Below, piece after piece: positions 17,004 to 27,164 of a stretch of 64,000 nucleotides of DNA. The notes below the pieces were generated by a model. That model had not been told where the DNA came from. It made no database searches and saw nothing but the letters and a program-made list of their open reading frames with translations. The stretch spans positions 595,692 to 659,691 of the forward strand of contig NZ_AJYD02000013.1 in assembly GCF_000286835.2 (NCBI RefSeq). Direction: 5' to 3'. Position 1 is the first letter of the stretch; every line of letters begins with the position of its first letter. The position numbers were made by a program, and so were the translations under genes. The stretch comes from Enterovibrio norvegicus FF-33. GTDB taxonomy: Bacteria; Pseudomonadota; Gammaproteobacteria; Enterobacterales; Vibrionaceae.

Positions 17004-17036
17004 TGATGATCGTCTCTTTAATTGTTTGTTGGACAT

Positions 17037-17420
17037 AAATTGGTTTGTTGCGTAGCTGTTTGCACCTCAGCGCCGAAAAACAACGAATCATTACATCGGT
17101 ACAGAGACATAGTGCGCAATATTTAAGACTTTCACAATTGAATCTCTGTCACATTTACAGTCAGAATGAATAAATTCTAACCAGCATTTTTTTTATTCCA
17201 TATTGTTATTAAAACACGCCAATAGATTGTTTCTTGGTGAGAAAAAGGGACTAGGGGTGGTTGGTGTCTCATTGTGTCAAAACTGCGTCGGGTGGCCTCT
17301 AAAGCTTTGCTACACTTTTAAGTGAAATCACAAAGCTCAATGAAACGTCAGATACGATCATTTCGTATATGCACAAGCTGTATCTGTGCCTGAGCGGTAA
17401 TATCAATCAGGAGGATTCCA
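17037..17420. other. Upstream region of the small gene at 17421
   Basis: About 380 bp. A plausible promoter for the small gene is TTGTGT (near 17272) with TACACT near 17311. Nothing else recognisable is present: no tRNA, no long repeat and no convincing open frame. Confidence 0.35.
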
Positions 17421-17579
17421 ATGGGACATAGACGTATTAGCAATAAAAAAATGAAGCAAATGATGCACGACATCATGCCGGACGACGCGCAGCAGTCCAA
17501 AAATGATTCGCTCGTGGAAGGGAAAGCCGTTAAAGGTAATGCTGAGGCTCCCCTTAAACTTGAAAACGAGCAAAAATAA
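17421..17579 (+). CDS. Small protein of unknown function (52 aa)
   Basis: A 52-residue frame beginning MGHRRISNKKMKQMMHDIMP. It follows a near-perfect ribosome site, AGGAGG at 17410-17415 with ideal spacing, which makes translation very likely. The sequence is basic at the N-terminus, Met-rich, then polar and probably disordered; no domain is recognisable. It stops at TAA after a run of five A residues. A coding-like frame continues in the -1 frame up to 17674 before a terminator, so the annotated end may be a frameshift (see separate entry). The function is unknown. Confidence 0.7.
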   Translation: MGHRRISNKKMKQMMHDIMPDDAQQSKNDSLVEGKAVKGNAEAPLKLENEQK

Positions 17580-17674
17580 CGCAAACGTTTTACACCCAAG
17601 CAACCTCAGATGCTTTAGAGCGAGAGTTTGTTGATTATCAGGCATGGTGGTTCTTTTTAACCGATGCTGAATAA
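17577..17674 (+). pseudogene. Coding-like -1 frame continuing the small gene
   Basis: Directly after the A5 run that ends the previous small gene, the -1 frame reads ITQTFYTQATSDALEREF, then VDYQAWWFFLTDAE and a stop at 17672-17674. It has no start codon of its own. Amino-acid make-up and codon choice look like real coding sequence. Joined by a -1 shift at CAA-AAA, the product would be about 84 residues. Options are a recent frameshift mutation, a sequence error in the A run, or programmed slippage. Confidence 0.4.
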
Positions 17675-17687
17675 TAGTGTGAATAAA

Positions 17688-17718
17688 AAGTCAGCTGAGA
17701 TATCGCTGGCTTTTTTTG
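17688..17718 (+). terminator. Terminator after the small gene region
   Basis: The hairpin AAGTCAGC / GCTGGCTT (one G-T pair) is followed by seven T. It lies 14 bp after the end of the -1 frame, so both frames sit in one transcript. Confidence 0.8.
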
Positions 17719-18269
17719 TTCGCGTATTAAGTGTTGATGGATGATTTAATTACATAAAAGAGCGCAAGGAAAAGCTTAAGTAAATGTAAATTGTCGCATT
17801 AACTGCCTGTACAGTGCCTGAGAACAAAGGCATGCATTAAATGACCCCTTTCAAACTGTGGCTACTTATGCACTTTCAGTGAGTTATTACGCAGTCATAT
17901 ATCTCTAATCTAACGTTTATAATCGATTTATATGATGAAAGTTACCCATAAATTCCAATTTAAATGCTTAAAAATTGCCCTTTTAGGGTTTTTTATACAA
18001 TTTTTCACTTTTTATTGAGTCTGCATTGAAGTATCCGTTCAACTTATCTCATAGGGTTGGTTGAACATGCTGGTTTTCTACTATTTGTTAGATACATGTG
18101 ACTTTTTCTGTCGATTTTGTGGCAAATTACTTTGATGCTTGGTAATGTTCCAAGCAATTCTCCGTCGTCCACTCAAGTTTTTAGATGAAATACGACTTAG
18201 TTTTCTTCTCGATTTAAGAGTGCCGGAGAGTGTCATGGATGCAAGCACAGGATAAATTGGAGTATCTGC
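17719..18269. other. Long leader or intergenic region before oppA
   Basis: About 550 bp, AT-rich, with no gene I can support. It must contain the opp promoter and possibly a long 5' leader; opp mRNAs are common targets of Hfq-dependent sRNAs, but I could not identify a site. Confidence 0.45.
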
Positions 18270-19910
18270 ATGTATAAGAACAAAATCACTCAGGCCCTGT
18301 TGTTGGGCGCAGGAATGGCCGTATCGGCAACGTCTTTCACTTCTGTGGCAGCAGAAGTCCCCGCGGATGTAAAACTCGCACCGGTTCAAGAGTTGGTTCG
18401 TGGTAACGGCACTGAAGTTGCTTCGCTTGACCCGCACAAAGTCGAAGGTGTGCCAGAGGCTCATGTTCTGCGTGATCTGATGGAAGGTCTGGTTATTCAA
18501 GACGCATTGGGTAATACCATTCCAGGTGCCGCAGAGTCTTGGACAACAGAAGATAATCAAACTTTCACGTTTAAAATTCGCAAAGATGCCAAGTGGTCGA
18601 ACGGTGACCCGGTAACGGCTCAGGATTTTGAGTACAGCTTCAAGCGTGCAGCCGATCCTGCAACAGCGTCGCCATATGCTTGGTATATTGAATACACCAA
18701 GCTTAAAAACGCAAAAGATGTCATTGCTGGTAAGAAGTCAGTAGATGAGTTAGCGGTTAAAGCTGTCGACGATCACACCCTCGTACTAGAAACCGAAGTG
18801 GCATTGCCGTACTTCGTGAAAATGTTAGCGCACACTACTATGTATCCGGTTCACAAGGCTTCAGTTGATAAGCATGGTGACTCATGGACTAAGCCTGATA
18901 ATTTTATCGGCAACGGTGCATATAAACTGAGTGACTGGGTGGTGAACGAGAAGATCGTTCTAGAGCGAAATGGAAGCTATTGGGATAACGAAGATACTGT
19001 TATCGATAAAGTCAGCTTCCTGCCTATCGAAAACCAGAACGCGGAAATGAACCGCTTCCTATCCGGTGAAATCGACATCACGTATGAAGTGCCTAACGAG
19101 CAATTCCGTCGTCTTGAGAAACAATATCCTGATAACGTTGTTGTTTCACCAAACCTTTGTACTTACTACTATGGTTTCAACACGCAGCGCGCACCGTTTG
19201 ATGACAACCGGGTTCGCAGTGCACTGTCTTACACCATCGATCGCGATATCATCGCCAAGGCTATCTTGGGTCAAGGTCAAAAACCAGCGTATGCACTCAC
19301 TCACAGCGGCATTACTGGCTTTAACCCTGAGACACCTGAATATGCAACGATGAATCAAAAAGAGCGCATTGCAGAAGCGAAGGTATTGCTTACAGAAGCA
19401 GGCTTCGGTAAAGGCAATCCGCTTGATTTTACGCTGCTTTATAACACCAGTGAAAACCACAAGAAAATTGCAGTTGCGATTCAGTCAATGTGGAAAAAAT
19501 CACTGGGTGACTTCGTCAATGTGACCTTGGAAAACCAAGAGTGGAAGACCTATCTGGATAGCAGTAAGCAAGGCGACTTTGATGTTCGTCGTGCAGGCTG
19601 GTGTGCAGACTACAACGAAGCGTCTACGTTCTTGGCGATTGCGATGACAGAGAATGGTTCTAACGACCAGAAGTACTCGAGTGCAATCTTTGATAAAGCG
19701 ATGAACGATGCAGTGACCGTTGCAAAAACGGAAGCTGAGCGTAATAGCTACTACGCAATTGCTGAAGCGCAACTTGCCAAAGACATGCCAATTGCTCCTA
19801 TCTATCAGTATGTCCAACCACGTCTGGTTGCGACATCCGTAGGCGGCTACCCAGATAAAAACCCTCAAGACAATATCTACACCAAAGATATGTTCATTAT
19901 CGCAGAATAA
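18270..19910 (+). CDS. oppA: Periplasmic oligopeptide-binding protein OppA
   Basis: A 546-residue extracytoplasmic solute-binding protein of the peptide/nickel family. A signal peptide (about 1-27, ending VAA) precedes the mature protein with GNGTEVASLDPHKVEG, the ligand-pocket segment WTTEDNQTFTFKIRKDAKWSNG-like region near 90-112 and NQNAEMNRFLSGEIDITYE. It hands oligopeptides to OppBC. TTGGAG precedes ATG 18270. It opens a five-gene operon in the standard order, and a hairpin after it probably keeps OppA in excess over the membrane parts. Confidence 0.95.
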   Translation: MYKNKITQALLLGAGMAVSATSFTSVAAEVPADVKLAPVQELVRGNGTEVASLDPHKVEGVPEAHVLRDLMEGLVIQDALGNTIPGAAESWTTEDNQTFTFKIRKDAKWSNGDPVTAQDFEYSFKRAADPATASPYAWYIEYTKLKNAKDVIAGKKSVDELAVKAVDDHTLVLETEVALPYFVKMLAHTTMYPVHKASVDKHGDSWTKPDNFIGNGAYKLSDWVVNEKIVLERNGSYWDNEDTVIDKVSFLPIENQNAEMNRFLSGEIDITYEVPNEQFRRLEKQYPDNVVVSPNLCTYYYGFNTQRAPFDDNRVRSALSYTIDRDIIAKAILGQGQKPAYALTHSGITGFNPETPEYATMNQKERIAEAKVLLTEAGFGKGNPLDFTLLYNTSENHKKIAVAIQSMWKKSLGDFVNVTLENQEWKTYLDSSKQGDFDVRRAGWCADYNEASTFLAIAMTENGSNDQKYSSAIFDKAMNDAVTVAKTEAERNSYYAIAEAQLAKDMPIAPIYQYVQPRLVATSVGGYPDKNPQDNIYTKDMFIIAE

Positions 19911-19924
19911 TAACAGGGTCACTC

Positions 19925-19962
19925 CATGCGCCCGTGGCTTGGCTGCGAGCGCATGTTTTTTT
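19925..19962 (+). terminator. Attenuating hairpin between oppA and oppB
   Basis: CATGCGC (19925-19931) pairs with GCGCATG (19949-19955) and is followed by seven T, giving a terminator-like structure inside the operon. Partial termination here would make more OppA than OppBCDF, as expected for a binding protein. Confidence 0.65.
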
Positions 19963-19982
19963 GAGCATATGTGAGATGCTTT

Positions 19983-20903
19983 ATGTTTAGATTGATTTTT
20001 ACTCGAACACTGGAAGCAATACCAACATTGTTGGTATTGATCACCATCTCCTTTTTCTTGATGCGTTTCGCGCCGGGAAATCCATTCTCTTCTGAAAAAA
20101 CACTGCCTCCTCAGGTAATGGAAAACATCAATGCGAAATATGGTCTTGATAAGCCCGTATTCGAACAGTACACAACGTATCTAGGTAATATTCTGCAAGG
20201 CGATTTCGGACCGTCATTCAAATACAAAGACTATACAGTGAATGAGCTGGTTGCTACGGCCTTGCCTGTTTCGGCAAAAGTGGGTTTCTACGCCTTTATT
20301 CTGACGGTGATTGTAGGTGTCACTATCGGCACCATTGCTGCGTTGCGGCAAAACAGTTGGGTCGACTATCTCATTATGTCTACGTCCATGTTCGGGGTGG
20401 TGCTGCCTTCCTTTGTTTTGGCGCCGGTACTGATTTATGTCTTCTCCATCGGCTTGGGATGGCTGCCTGCGGGCGGTTGGAATGGCGGCGCAATTGAATT
20501 TATGGTCCTGCCAATCCTTGCCATGTCTTTCCTTTATATCGCGACATTTGCCCGTATTACGCGTGGCAGCATGATTGAAACGTTGAACAGCAATTTCATC
20601 CGTACCGCGAAAGCGAAAGGGTTGAGCATGAGCTACATCGTAGTGAAGCATGCGCTTCGTCCTGCAATGCTGCCGGTAGTGTCCTACATGGGCCCAGCGT
20701 TTGTCGGCATTATTACCGGCTCAGTGGTTATCGAAACAATATTCGGCCTTCCTGGGATTGGTAAGCTTTTCGTTAACGCCGCTTTCAACCGTGATTACTC
20801 ATTGGTCATGGGTGTCACCATCTTGATTGGTACGCTGTTCATTATTTTTAACGCCGTTGTGGATATTTTGCTGGCGTGGCTTGATCCAAAGATTCGTTAT
20901 TGA
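19983..20903 (+). CDS. oppB: Oligopeptide ABC transporter permease OppB
   Basis: A 306-residue inner-membrane permease, the same length as E. coli OppB. The first membrane helix (TLEAIPTLLVLITISFFLM) follows a short cytoplasmic start. The ABC-contact EAA loop is present as IRTAKAKGLS, and later helices include VGIITGSVVIETIFGLPGIG. The ATG at 19983 (MFRLIF) is chosen over an in-frame ATG at 19971 because the length then matches the family. Confidence 0.95.
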   Translation: MFRLIFTRTLEAIPTLLVLITISFFLMRFAPGNPFSSEKTLPPQVMENINAKYGLDKPVFEQYTTYLGNILQGDFGPSFKYKDYTVNELVATALPVSAKVGFYAFILTVIVGVTIGTIAALRQNSWVDYLIMSTSMFGVVLPSFVLAPVLIYVFSIGLGWLPAGGWNGGAIEFMVLPILAMSFLYIATFARITRGSMIETLNSNFIRTAKAKGLSMSYIVVKHALRPAMLPVVSYMGPAFVGIITGSVVIETIFGLPGIGKLFVNAAFNRDYSLVMGVTILIGTLFIIFNAVVDILLAWLDPKIRY

Positions 20904-20913
20904 GGTTTGAAAT

Positions 20914-21828
20914 ATGCTATTAAAAAAAGAAGAAAATAACGAAGCTCTCGAGAATTTTTCGGCACAACTTGAAGTAGAAGGTCGCAGCTTGTGGCAAGAC
21001 GCGCGCATTCGTTTTATGCGTAATAAAGCCGCAATGACGAGTCTAGCCATTTTGCTCTGTATCACCTTGTGGGTGATAGTCGGTCCATTGTTCGCGACTT
21101 ATGCGTTTGATGATACGGATTGGTATGCCATGCATGCGGCTCCTTCATTGGGTGCAGAAGGACACATTTTTGGTACTGACGCACTAGGCCGAGACATTTA
21201 TGTTCGTACCTTGGTTGGTGGCCAAATCTCGCTGATGGTTGGCCTAATGGGCGCCTTTGTTGCAGTACTGATTGGCACCGTTTACGGGGCTGCATCTGGT
21301 TACATTGGTGGTCGTACAGACCGTGTCATGATGCGTATTCTGGAAATATTGAACGCAATTCCATTCATGTTCTTAGTGATTGTATTGGTGACCTTCTTCG
21401 GACGAAATATCGTGCTGATCTTCGTCGCTATCGGCGCGATTGCTTGGCTCGATATGGCACGTATTGTGCGCGGTCAAACGTTGAGTTTACGAAACAAAGA
21501 GTTCATCGAAGCTGCCCACGTGAGTGGTGTCAGTACACGAAACATTATCCTCCGTCATATCATCCCGAATGTGCTAGGCATTGTGGCTGTGTATTCAACG
21601 CTGCTTATTCCAAGCATGATTTTAATTGAATCTTTCTTAAGCTTCTTGGGCTTAGGAGTACAAGAGCCAATGACCAGCTGGGGTGCGCTGTTGCAAGAAG
21701 GTTCTCAAACGATGGAACTGGCGATTTGGCAACTGGCGTTTCCAACCTTGTTCATGGTAACCACGCTGTTGTGTTTCAACTATGTGGGTGATGGTCTGCG
21801 TGACGCGCTAGATCCAAAGGACCGATAA
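20914..21828 (+). CDS. oppC: Oligopeptide ABC transporter permease OppC
   Basis: A 304-residue partner permease. A charged N-terminal tail (about 1-35) precedes the first helix MTSLAILLCITLWVIVGPL. Typical motifs are HIFGTDALGRDIYVRTLVGG and the EAA loop FIEAAHVSGVSTRNIILRHI. The gene starts 10 bp after oppB and ends 9 bp before oppD. Confidence 0.95.
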   Translation: MLLKKEENNEALENFSAQLEVEGRSLWQDARIRFMRNKAAMTSLAILLCITLWVIVGPLFATYAFDDTDWYAMHAAPSLGAEGHIFGTDALGRDIYVRTLVGGQISLMVGLMGAFVAVLIGTVYGAASGYIGGRTDRVMMRILEILNAIPFMFLVIVLVTFFGRNIVLIFVAIGAIAWLDMARIVRGQTLSLRNKEFIEAAHVSGVSTRNIILRHIIPNVLGIVAVYSTLLIPSMILIESFLSFLGLGVQEPMTSWGALLQEGSQTMELAIWQLAFPTLFMVTTLLCFNYVGDGLRDALDPKDR

Positions 21829-21837
21829 GGAGGAAGT

Positions 21838-22803
21838 ATGAGCCTATTAGATGTTAAAGATCTGCGTGTAGAATTCAAAACCCAAGATGGTTCTGTTACC
21901 GCAGTTAACGACCTGAACTTTTCACTCGAGCGTGGCGAAACGCTTGGCATTGTGGGTGAATCAGGTTCAGGTAAAAGCCAGACCGTGTTTGCGATTATGG
22001 GTCTACTTGCGAAAAATGGTGTCATTAAAGGCAGCGCTAAATTTGAAGGAAATGAAATTCTCAATCTGTCTGAAAAGGAACTGAACAAGATCCGAGCAGA
22101 GCAGATTGCGATGATTTTCCAAGATCCCATGACGTCGCTTAATCCGTATATGAAAGTCAGCGATCAGCTGATGGAAGTATTGATGCACCATAAGGGCATG
22201 GGTAAAACAGACGCATTTGAAGAATCTGTTCGTATGCTGGAAGCGGTGAAAATCCCTGAAGCGCGCAAGCGCATTACCATGTACCCACACGAGTTTTCAG
22301 GCGGTATGCGCCAACGTGTGATGATTGCAATGGCGCTGTTGTGTCGTCCAAAGCTCTTGATTGCTGATGAGCCAACAACGGCATTGGACGTGACGGTTCA
22401 GGCGCAGATCATGGATCTGCTGAACGAACTGAAATCAGAATTCAACACCGCGATTATCATGATCACGCACGATCTGGGTGTGGTTGCAGGTTCGTGTGAC
22501 AAAGTGCTGGTCATGTACGCGGGCCGTACGATGGAATACGGCAATGTGGATGATATCTTTTACAAACCTAGCCACCCCTACACTGAGGGCTTGCTAAGAG
22601 CCATTCCTCGCTTGGATGTGGAAGGCGATGTGTTACCAACCATTCCGGGTAATCCACCGAACTTGTTGAAGCTACCACCGGGCTGTCCATATCAAGATCG
22701 TTGCCATCGTGTTTCTGTCCCCTGTAAGAGCGAGTCACCGATTCTGACGCCATTTTCTGACGGTCGTCTTCGTGCGTGTTTTTCTGATCAGGGGACGTGG
22801 TAA
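21838..22803 (+). CDS. oppD: Oligopeptide ABC transporter ATPase OppD
   Basis: A 321-residue ATP-binding subunit. Walker A is GESGSGKSQ (about 40-48), the signature FSGGMRQRV is near 153, and Walker B LLIADEPTTALD follows. A C-terminal Cys-rich segment (CPYQDRCHRVSVPC) may hold an Fe-S cluster, as seen in peptide-transporter ATPases. RBS AAGGAGG lies just upstream. Its stop codon overlaps the oppF start. Confidence 0.96.
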   Translation: MSLLDVKDLRVEFKTQDGSVTAVNDLNFSLERGETLGIVGESGSGKSQTVFAIMGLLAKNGVIKGSAKFEGNEILNLSEKELNKIRAEQIAMIFQDPMTSLNPYMKVSDQLMEVLMHHKGMGKTDAFEESVRMLEAVKIPEARKRITMYPHEFSGGMRQRVMIAMALLCRPKLLIADEPTTALDVTVQAQIMDLLNELKSEFNTAIIMITHDLGVVAGSCDKVLVMYAGRTMEYGNVDDIFYKPSHPYTEGLLRAIPRLDVEGDVLPTIPGNPPNLLKLPPGCPYQDRCHRVSVPCKSESPILTPFSDGRLRACFSDQGTW

Positions 22804-23798
22804 TGGGTGCAATGAACAAGAACTTACTGCTGGATATTGAAGATCTAAAAGTTTATTTCAATATCGCATCGAAATCACTGCTACCGTGGGCAAAACCTTC
22901 GGTACTCAAAGCGGTTGATGGTGTGAACATCAAACTGTACGAAGGGGAAACCCTTGGTGTCGTTGGTGAATCAGGATGCGGAAAATCGACCTTTGCTCGC
23001 GCTGTGATTGGTTTGGTGGAAGCAACAGAAGGCCAAGTTGTGTGGTTGGGTCAAGATCTCACAAAACTGGGCGTCAATGATTTGCGAGAGAAACGCAAAG
23101 AAATCCAGATGATTTTTCAGGATCCGCTGGCATCGCTTAATCCGCGTATGACCATTGGCGATATCATTGCTGAACCGCTGAAAACTTTCTATCCCGAGCT
23201 ATCTAAGGATGAAGTGAAGCAGCAGGTGCAAACCATGATGACGCGTGTTGGTTTATTGCCTAATGTGATTAACCGTTATCCGCATGAATTTTCCGGTGGC
23301 CAGTGTCAGCGTATTGGTATTGCGCGTGCGCTTATCTTAAAGCCAAAGCTGGTGATTTGTGATGAGCCTGTATCGGCACTGGACGTGTCTATTCAAGCGC
23401 AGGTAGTGAATCTACTAAAAGAACTGCAACAAGAGATGGGTCTAAGCCTCATCTTCATTGCGCATGACTTGTCCGTGGTAAAACACATCTCTGATCGGGT
23501 ATTGGTGATGTATCTAGGGAATGCGGTTGAATTGGCCGAAGGGAAAGCACTGTTTGATAACCCACAGCACCCATATACGCGTGCGTTGATGTCAGCAGTG
23601 CCGGTTCCTGATCCGATCAAAGAACGTAACAAGAAGATCCAGTTGTTGGAAGGTGAATTACCCTCGCCAATGAATCCACCATCAGGTTGTGTATTCCGTA
23701 CGCGTTGCCCTCAGGCAACAGAAGCGTGTGCGCAGAAAAAGCCAATGCTAGAAGGCACGGATTACCACTCAGCGGCTTGTTTGCAAGTTCATCTATAA
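22803..23798 (+). CDS. oppF: Oligopeptide ABC transporter ATPase OppF
   Basis: The second ATPase, 331 residues. Walker A GESGCGKS, signature FSGGQCQRIGIARAL, Walker B LVICDEPVSALD and a C-terminal Cys motif (CVFRTRCPQATEAC) are visible. ATG 22803 overlaps the oppD stop (TAATG), so the two are translationally coupled; a GTG at 22797 is possible but less likely. It is the last gene of the operon. Confidence 0.95.
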   Translation: MGAMNKNLLLDIEDLKVYFNIASKSLLPWAKPSVLKAVDGVNIKLYEGETLGVVGESGCGKSTFARAVIGLVEATEGQVVWLGQDLTKLGVNDLREKRKEIQMIFQDPLASLNPRMTIGDIIAEPLKTFYPELSKDEVKQQVQTMMTRVGLLPNVINRYPHEFSGGQCQRIGIARALILKPKLVICDEPVSALDVSIQAQVVNLLKELQQEMGLSLIFIAHDLSVVKHISDRVLVMYLGNAVELAEGKALFDNPQHPYTRALMSAVPVPDPIKERNKKIQLLEGELPSPMNPPSGCVFRTRCPQATEACAQKKPMLEGTDYHSAACLQVHL

Positions 23799-23833
23799 CC
23801 GTTGAACTTAACCAACCAGAACGAATCCACAAA

Positions 23834-23866
23834 AAAGCCTTCCAATCGGAAGGCTTTCATTTTTAA
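23834..23866. terminator. Terminator between oppF and roxA
   Basis: A 10-bp stem AAAGCCTTCC / GGAAGGCTTT with loop AATC and a T-rich tail on the plus strand; the A run on the left gives a U run for the opposing roxA transcript too. Confidence 0.85.
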
Positions 23867-23884
23867 TCTGGTTTTTTGTTGCGA

Positions 23885-25018
23885 TTAGGCTTGAGGGTAC
23901 CAGTAACCTTGGTTACACAGATCAAGCAGAAGCGCGAGCAGCGCAGGATTGCTAGCCATCTCACCCAAGTCTTCACCAGTAAACGCTTCCTGATCGCAAA
24001 GGAGTCTCGCTGCAGCCTCGCAGCCTTCGGGTAATTCAATCGCTTCGCCGTTGACGTAAATGACGGATAAATCATTCTCGTGATACAGCGCTTTCATACC
24101 CGACACTTTTTCCAGCACCATGTTATCTTCGACGAATTGGAATAATTCATCTGCCTGCCATGGTGGCTCTGCTGCCATGATGTCCAGTTCGTGACGAGAC
24201 TGACTCAATTGCTCACCTAACCAGCGAGCTTTGATTTTCGGGTCGTTGATCAGTTTCATTAGCATGTCATTGAGCGCCTCGGATTCAGACGTTGGGATCA
24301 TGCCGTGCTCATCACGAGTTTGTAGGTTAGGGTCATAGAAGTGAACATCACCCAGCTCATTGGTCAACACATAATCCGCAAGAGTACTTAGCAGTTCTTG
24401 CTTCTTCGGTGAACGGTAGCCAATTGAGTAGCTCATCGATACGTCGATGGTATTCCCTTCGTGCGGGAAACCAGGTGGGATATAAAGAATATCTCCCGGT
24501 TCTAAAACGTCATCGATGATCGGGTCAAAGCCTTCGATTTGGCGCAGACCTGAGTCATGGTTGGCGTCTTTGTATTCGCCTTTTTCACCCACACGCCAGC
24601 GACGCTTACCCATGCCTTGAATGATGAATACATCGTATTGGTCAATATGAGGGCCTACGCCGCCATTAGGCATTGAAAGGCAAATCATCACATCGTCAAA
24701 CAACCAATTTGGCAGAACACGGAAAGGTTGAGCCAATTCGCGAAGCCCTGGGTGCCAATGGTTAGCCGCTTGAACGATTAACTGAGAATGTGTGTCGGGA
24801 AATTCGTCAAAGCTTTCGAATGGACCGTGCTGCGCCTTCCAATTGCCATCCAGATTCGTCACAAAGCGAGAATCGATTTCCTCTTCCATTGCCAGACCTG
24901 CAAGTTCATCTGGGCTAATCGGATCTTCAAAGTCGACAAAGCCTTTTTTGATCACAACCGGCTGTTTGTGCCAGTAGGTGGTAAGGAATTCGTTTAAGTC
25001 AAAATTTAGCTGATACAT
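23885..25018 (-). CDS. roxA: Ribosomal protein L16 arginine hydroxylase (RoxA/YcfD)
   Basis: A 377-residue JmjC/cupin oxygenase that hydroxylates an arginine of ribosomal protein L16 using Fe(II), oxygen and 2-oxoglutarate. The iron ligands are visible as GVGPHIDQYDVF (His-x-Asp near residue 125) and the distal His in PPGFPHEGN. The N-terminus contains FEDPISPDELAGLAME, close to E. coli YcfD. A winged-helix dimerisation part follows the cupin fold. It is transcribed alone, towards oppF. Confidence 0.95.
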   Translation of the reverse strand: MYQLNFDLNEFLTTYWHKQPVVIKKGFVDFEDPISPDELAGLAMEEEIDSRFVTNLDGNWKAQHGPFESFDEFPDTHSQLIVQAANHWHPGLRELAQPFRVLPNWLFDDVMICLSMPNGGVGPHIDQYDVFIIQGMGKRRWRVGEKGEYKDANHDSGLRQIEGFDPIIDDVLEPGDILYIPPGFPHEGNTIDVSMSYSIGYRSPKKQELLSTLADYVLTNELGDVHFYDPNLQTRDEHGMIPTSESEALNDMLMKLINDPKIKARWLGEQLSQSRHELDIMAAEPPWQADELFQFVEDNMVLEKVSGMKALYHENDLSVIYVNGEAIELPEGCEAAARLLCDQEAFTGEDLGEMASNPALLALLLDLCNQGYWYPQA

Positions 25019-25092
25019 AGGAGATGCACGGTTTCTTTAAGTGAGGGGGCGATTATATACCCATGAGCCATAGAGGGGCAGGATTGCAAGAA

Positions 25093-25120
25093 ATAAAAAG
25101 CCCGCCTAGTCAGCGGGCTT
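25093..25120 (-). terminator. Terminator of the mnmA-hflD-purB unit
   Basis: The stem AAGCCCGC / GCGGGCTT is followed on the minus strand by TTTTTATTT. It lies just downstream of the purB stop. Confidence 0.85.
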
Positions 25121-25138
25121 CTTTCTCAGGGTGTTTGC

Positions 25139-26524
<1,386 letters not shown>

Positions 26525-26530
26525 TTATTA

Positions 26531-27151
26531 TTACGAATTTCGGGCTAAGATGATTTTGGCCTGCTCAATCATTTGTTTGCGGCCAAAGATAAGATGACGG
26601 CGCTTGCCGCCGACCTGACGCCATAATACGGCGCTGCGGATCCCAGATAGCAGTAAGGCACGGACTTTATGTTGCACGCCCGTTTGCTGCAATTGAGCTG
26701 GGTTACCAGTGACCTGAATTCGTGGACCTAACGGACTAATCGTATCCAAATATACACTGGCAAGGTTGCTGATCATTTGATCATCAAGCAGGTCAAAATG
26801 TTGCACCTGACGCTGGACGTTTTCCAGGCGATCAGACAATTGCGCGAGGCTATCACGACGGCCTGAAAGCTTACGTTCCAGTGCGAGCAGGTTAATGAGA
26901 TAACGCGTAAGTTCGCTGCCACCAGGGCTGTTATCTAGTTCGCTAATGAGCGTGTTTAAACCCACTGTGAGGTTTTCTTCATTGCCGAAAACCTCCAGTG
27001 TGGAAGCAGGGTTAGTGACAATAATACTCTTCAAGCTGGCGCTGAGTGCATCTGGGTCACAGCTGCCTGTACGTGATATTTCCTGCACCAGTTTGACGGA
27101 TTGACAGATACTTGCGAACGCGATGGTTCGATCAAATAAAGTATTAGCCAC
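26531..27151 (-). CDS. hflD: High-frequency lysogenization protein HflD homologue
   Basis: A 206-residue helical membrane-associated protein of the HflD family; in E. coli it lowers lambda lysogeny by binding CII, and its everyday role is unknown. The start GTG 27151 ([18 protein letters not shown]) is preferred because AAGGAG overlaps the mnmA stop at the right distance; an earlier frame opening at 27190 would overlap mnmA. The segment [18 protein letters not shown] is characteristic. Confidence 0.93.
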   Translation of the reverse strand: MANTLFDRTIAFASICQSVKLVQEISRTGSCDPDALSASLKSIIVTNPASTLEVFGNEENLTVGLNTLISELDNSPGGSELTRYLINLLALERKLSGRRDSLAQLSDRLENVQRQVQHFDLLDDQMISNLASVYLDTISPLGPRIQVTGNPAQLQQTGVQHKVRALLLSGIRSAVLWRQVGGKRRHLIFGRKQMIEQAKIILARNS

Positions 27152-27164
27152 TGACGATTGCTCC

